DNA of 64,000 bases from positions 62,001-126,000 of the forward strand of contig NZ_JBCNJT010000002.1 of the NCBI RefSeq assembly GCF_039596395.1, given 5' to 3'. Source of the stretch: Fluviicola sp. Lineage in GTDB: Bacteria > Bacteroidota > Bacteroidia > Flavobacteriales_D > Crocinitomicaceae. Both the position numbers and the translations under genes were made by a program. The notes below the pieces were generated by a model that worked only from the letters and a program-made list of their open reading frames with translations, ran no database searches and had not been told where the DNA came from. Shown here in pieces: positions 63,983 to 64,000 of this stretch (position 1 is its first letter; each line of letters begins with the position of its first letter).

Positions 63983-64000
63983 TTAAATTTCTTCTACTTC
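63983..64000 (-). CDS. possible 3' end of an upstream gene (partial)
   Basis: Minus-strand codons E-V-E-E-I then TAA (63983-63985) lie directly before the terminator at 63945-63977, so they are probably the C-terminus of a gene that continues beyond the right edge. Too short to identify. Confidence 0.3.
   Translation of the reverse strand, partial: EVEEI

Overview
The window is a chromosomal segment from a Bacteroidota bacterium, most probably order Flavobacteriales. It carries the gliding and type IX secretion (T9SS) genes gldA, gldB, gldC, gldK, gldL, gldM, gldN and a porP-type gene. Many genes are preceded by the Bacteroidetes -7 element TAnnTTTG. It also encodes outer-membrane beta-barrels, LytS-type propeller kinases and a dipeptidyl-peptidase of family S46. 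A Fluviicola/Crocinitomicaceae-like genome would fit, but genus is an inference. No rRNA, tRNA, CRISPR array, transposase or phage gene was found; this is core chromosome broken up by palindromes and short tandem repeats.

Layout. 1-5.7 kb: tsaB (cut by the window edge) behind an OmpR-type regulator; a second OmpR/PhoB-like regulator; a DUF2490 outer-membrane protein; and a DUF47-PiT phosphate uptake pair whose upstream region has repeated TAACATT boxes. 5.7-9.4 kb: a secreted GldK-like domain protein, three nucleotide-sanitising enzymes (PRA-PH/MazG-like, Nudix, MazG), dtd and rsgA. 9.6-13.5 kb: gldA, a secreted unknown, a queuosine-precursor transporter and tyrS. 13.6-22.2 kb: truA with two tandem LytS-like propeller kinases, then a PhoB/PhoR-like two-component pair. 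22.3-31.1 kb: a glycosyltransferase-like protein with kup, trmB, clpX, clpP, a DUF2797 protein, a 16.5-copy 8-bp tandem repeat and an ABC-F ATPase.

31.1-44.6 kb is the T9SS block on the minus strand. In transcription order it runs topA, a degenerate ureohydrolase, porP, gldK, gldL, gldM, gldN, and then a second gldN and a second gldM in swapped order, separated by terminator-like hairpins. 44.8-51.8 kb is the plus-strand run miaB, a sigma54-type activator, lptE, a repeat-rich TPR protein, secG, groES, groEL. 52-60.3 kb: a secreted unknown, a 2Fe-2S ferredoxin, the nadE-M48 protease-barrel operon, another barrel, and gldB-gldC. 60.3-64 kb: an S46 dipeptidyl-peptidase with a DPP11-type arginine, a small membrane protein and coaE.

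How it works together: GldK/GldN with the GldL/GldM motor and PorP form the envelope-spanning secretion and gliding machine. GldA, GldB and GldC are accessory gliding proteins. LptE, SecG and GroES/GroEL serve envelope export and folding, and the regulators and propeller kinases are likely environmental inputs. The most unusual sequence features are the duplicated gldN-gldM pair, a double palindrome lying in frame inside the second GldN signal peptide, promoters that sit 3-4 nt from start codons (apparently leaderless mRNAs), and a family of perfect palindromes that mark gene ends.
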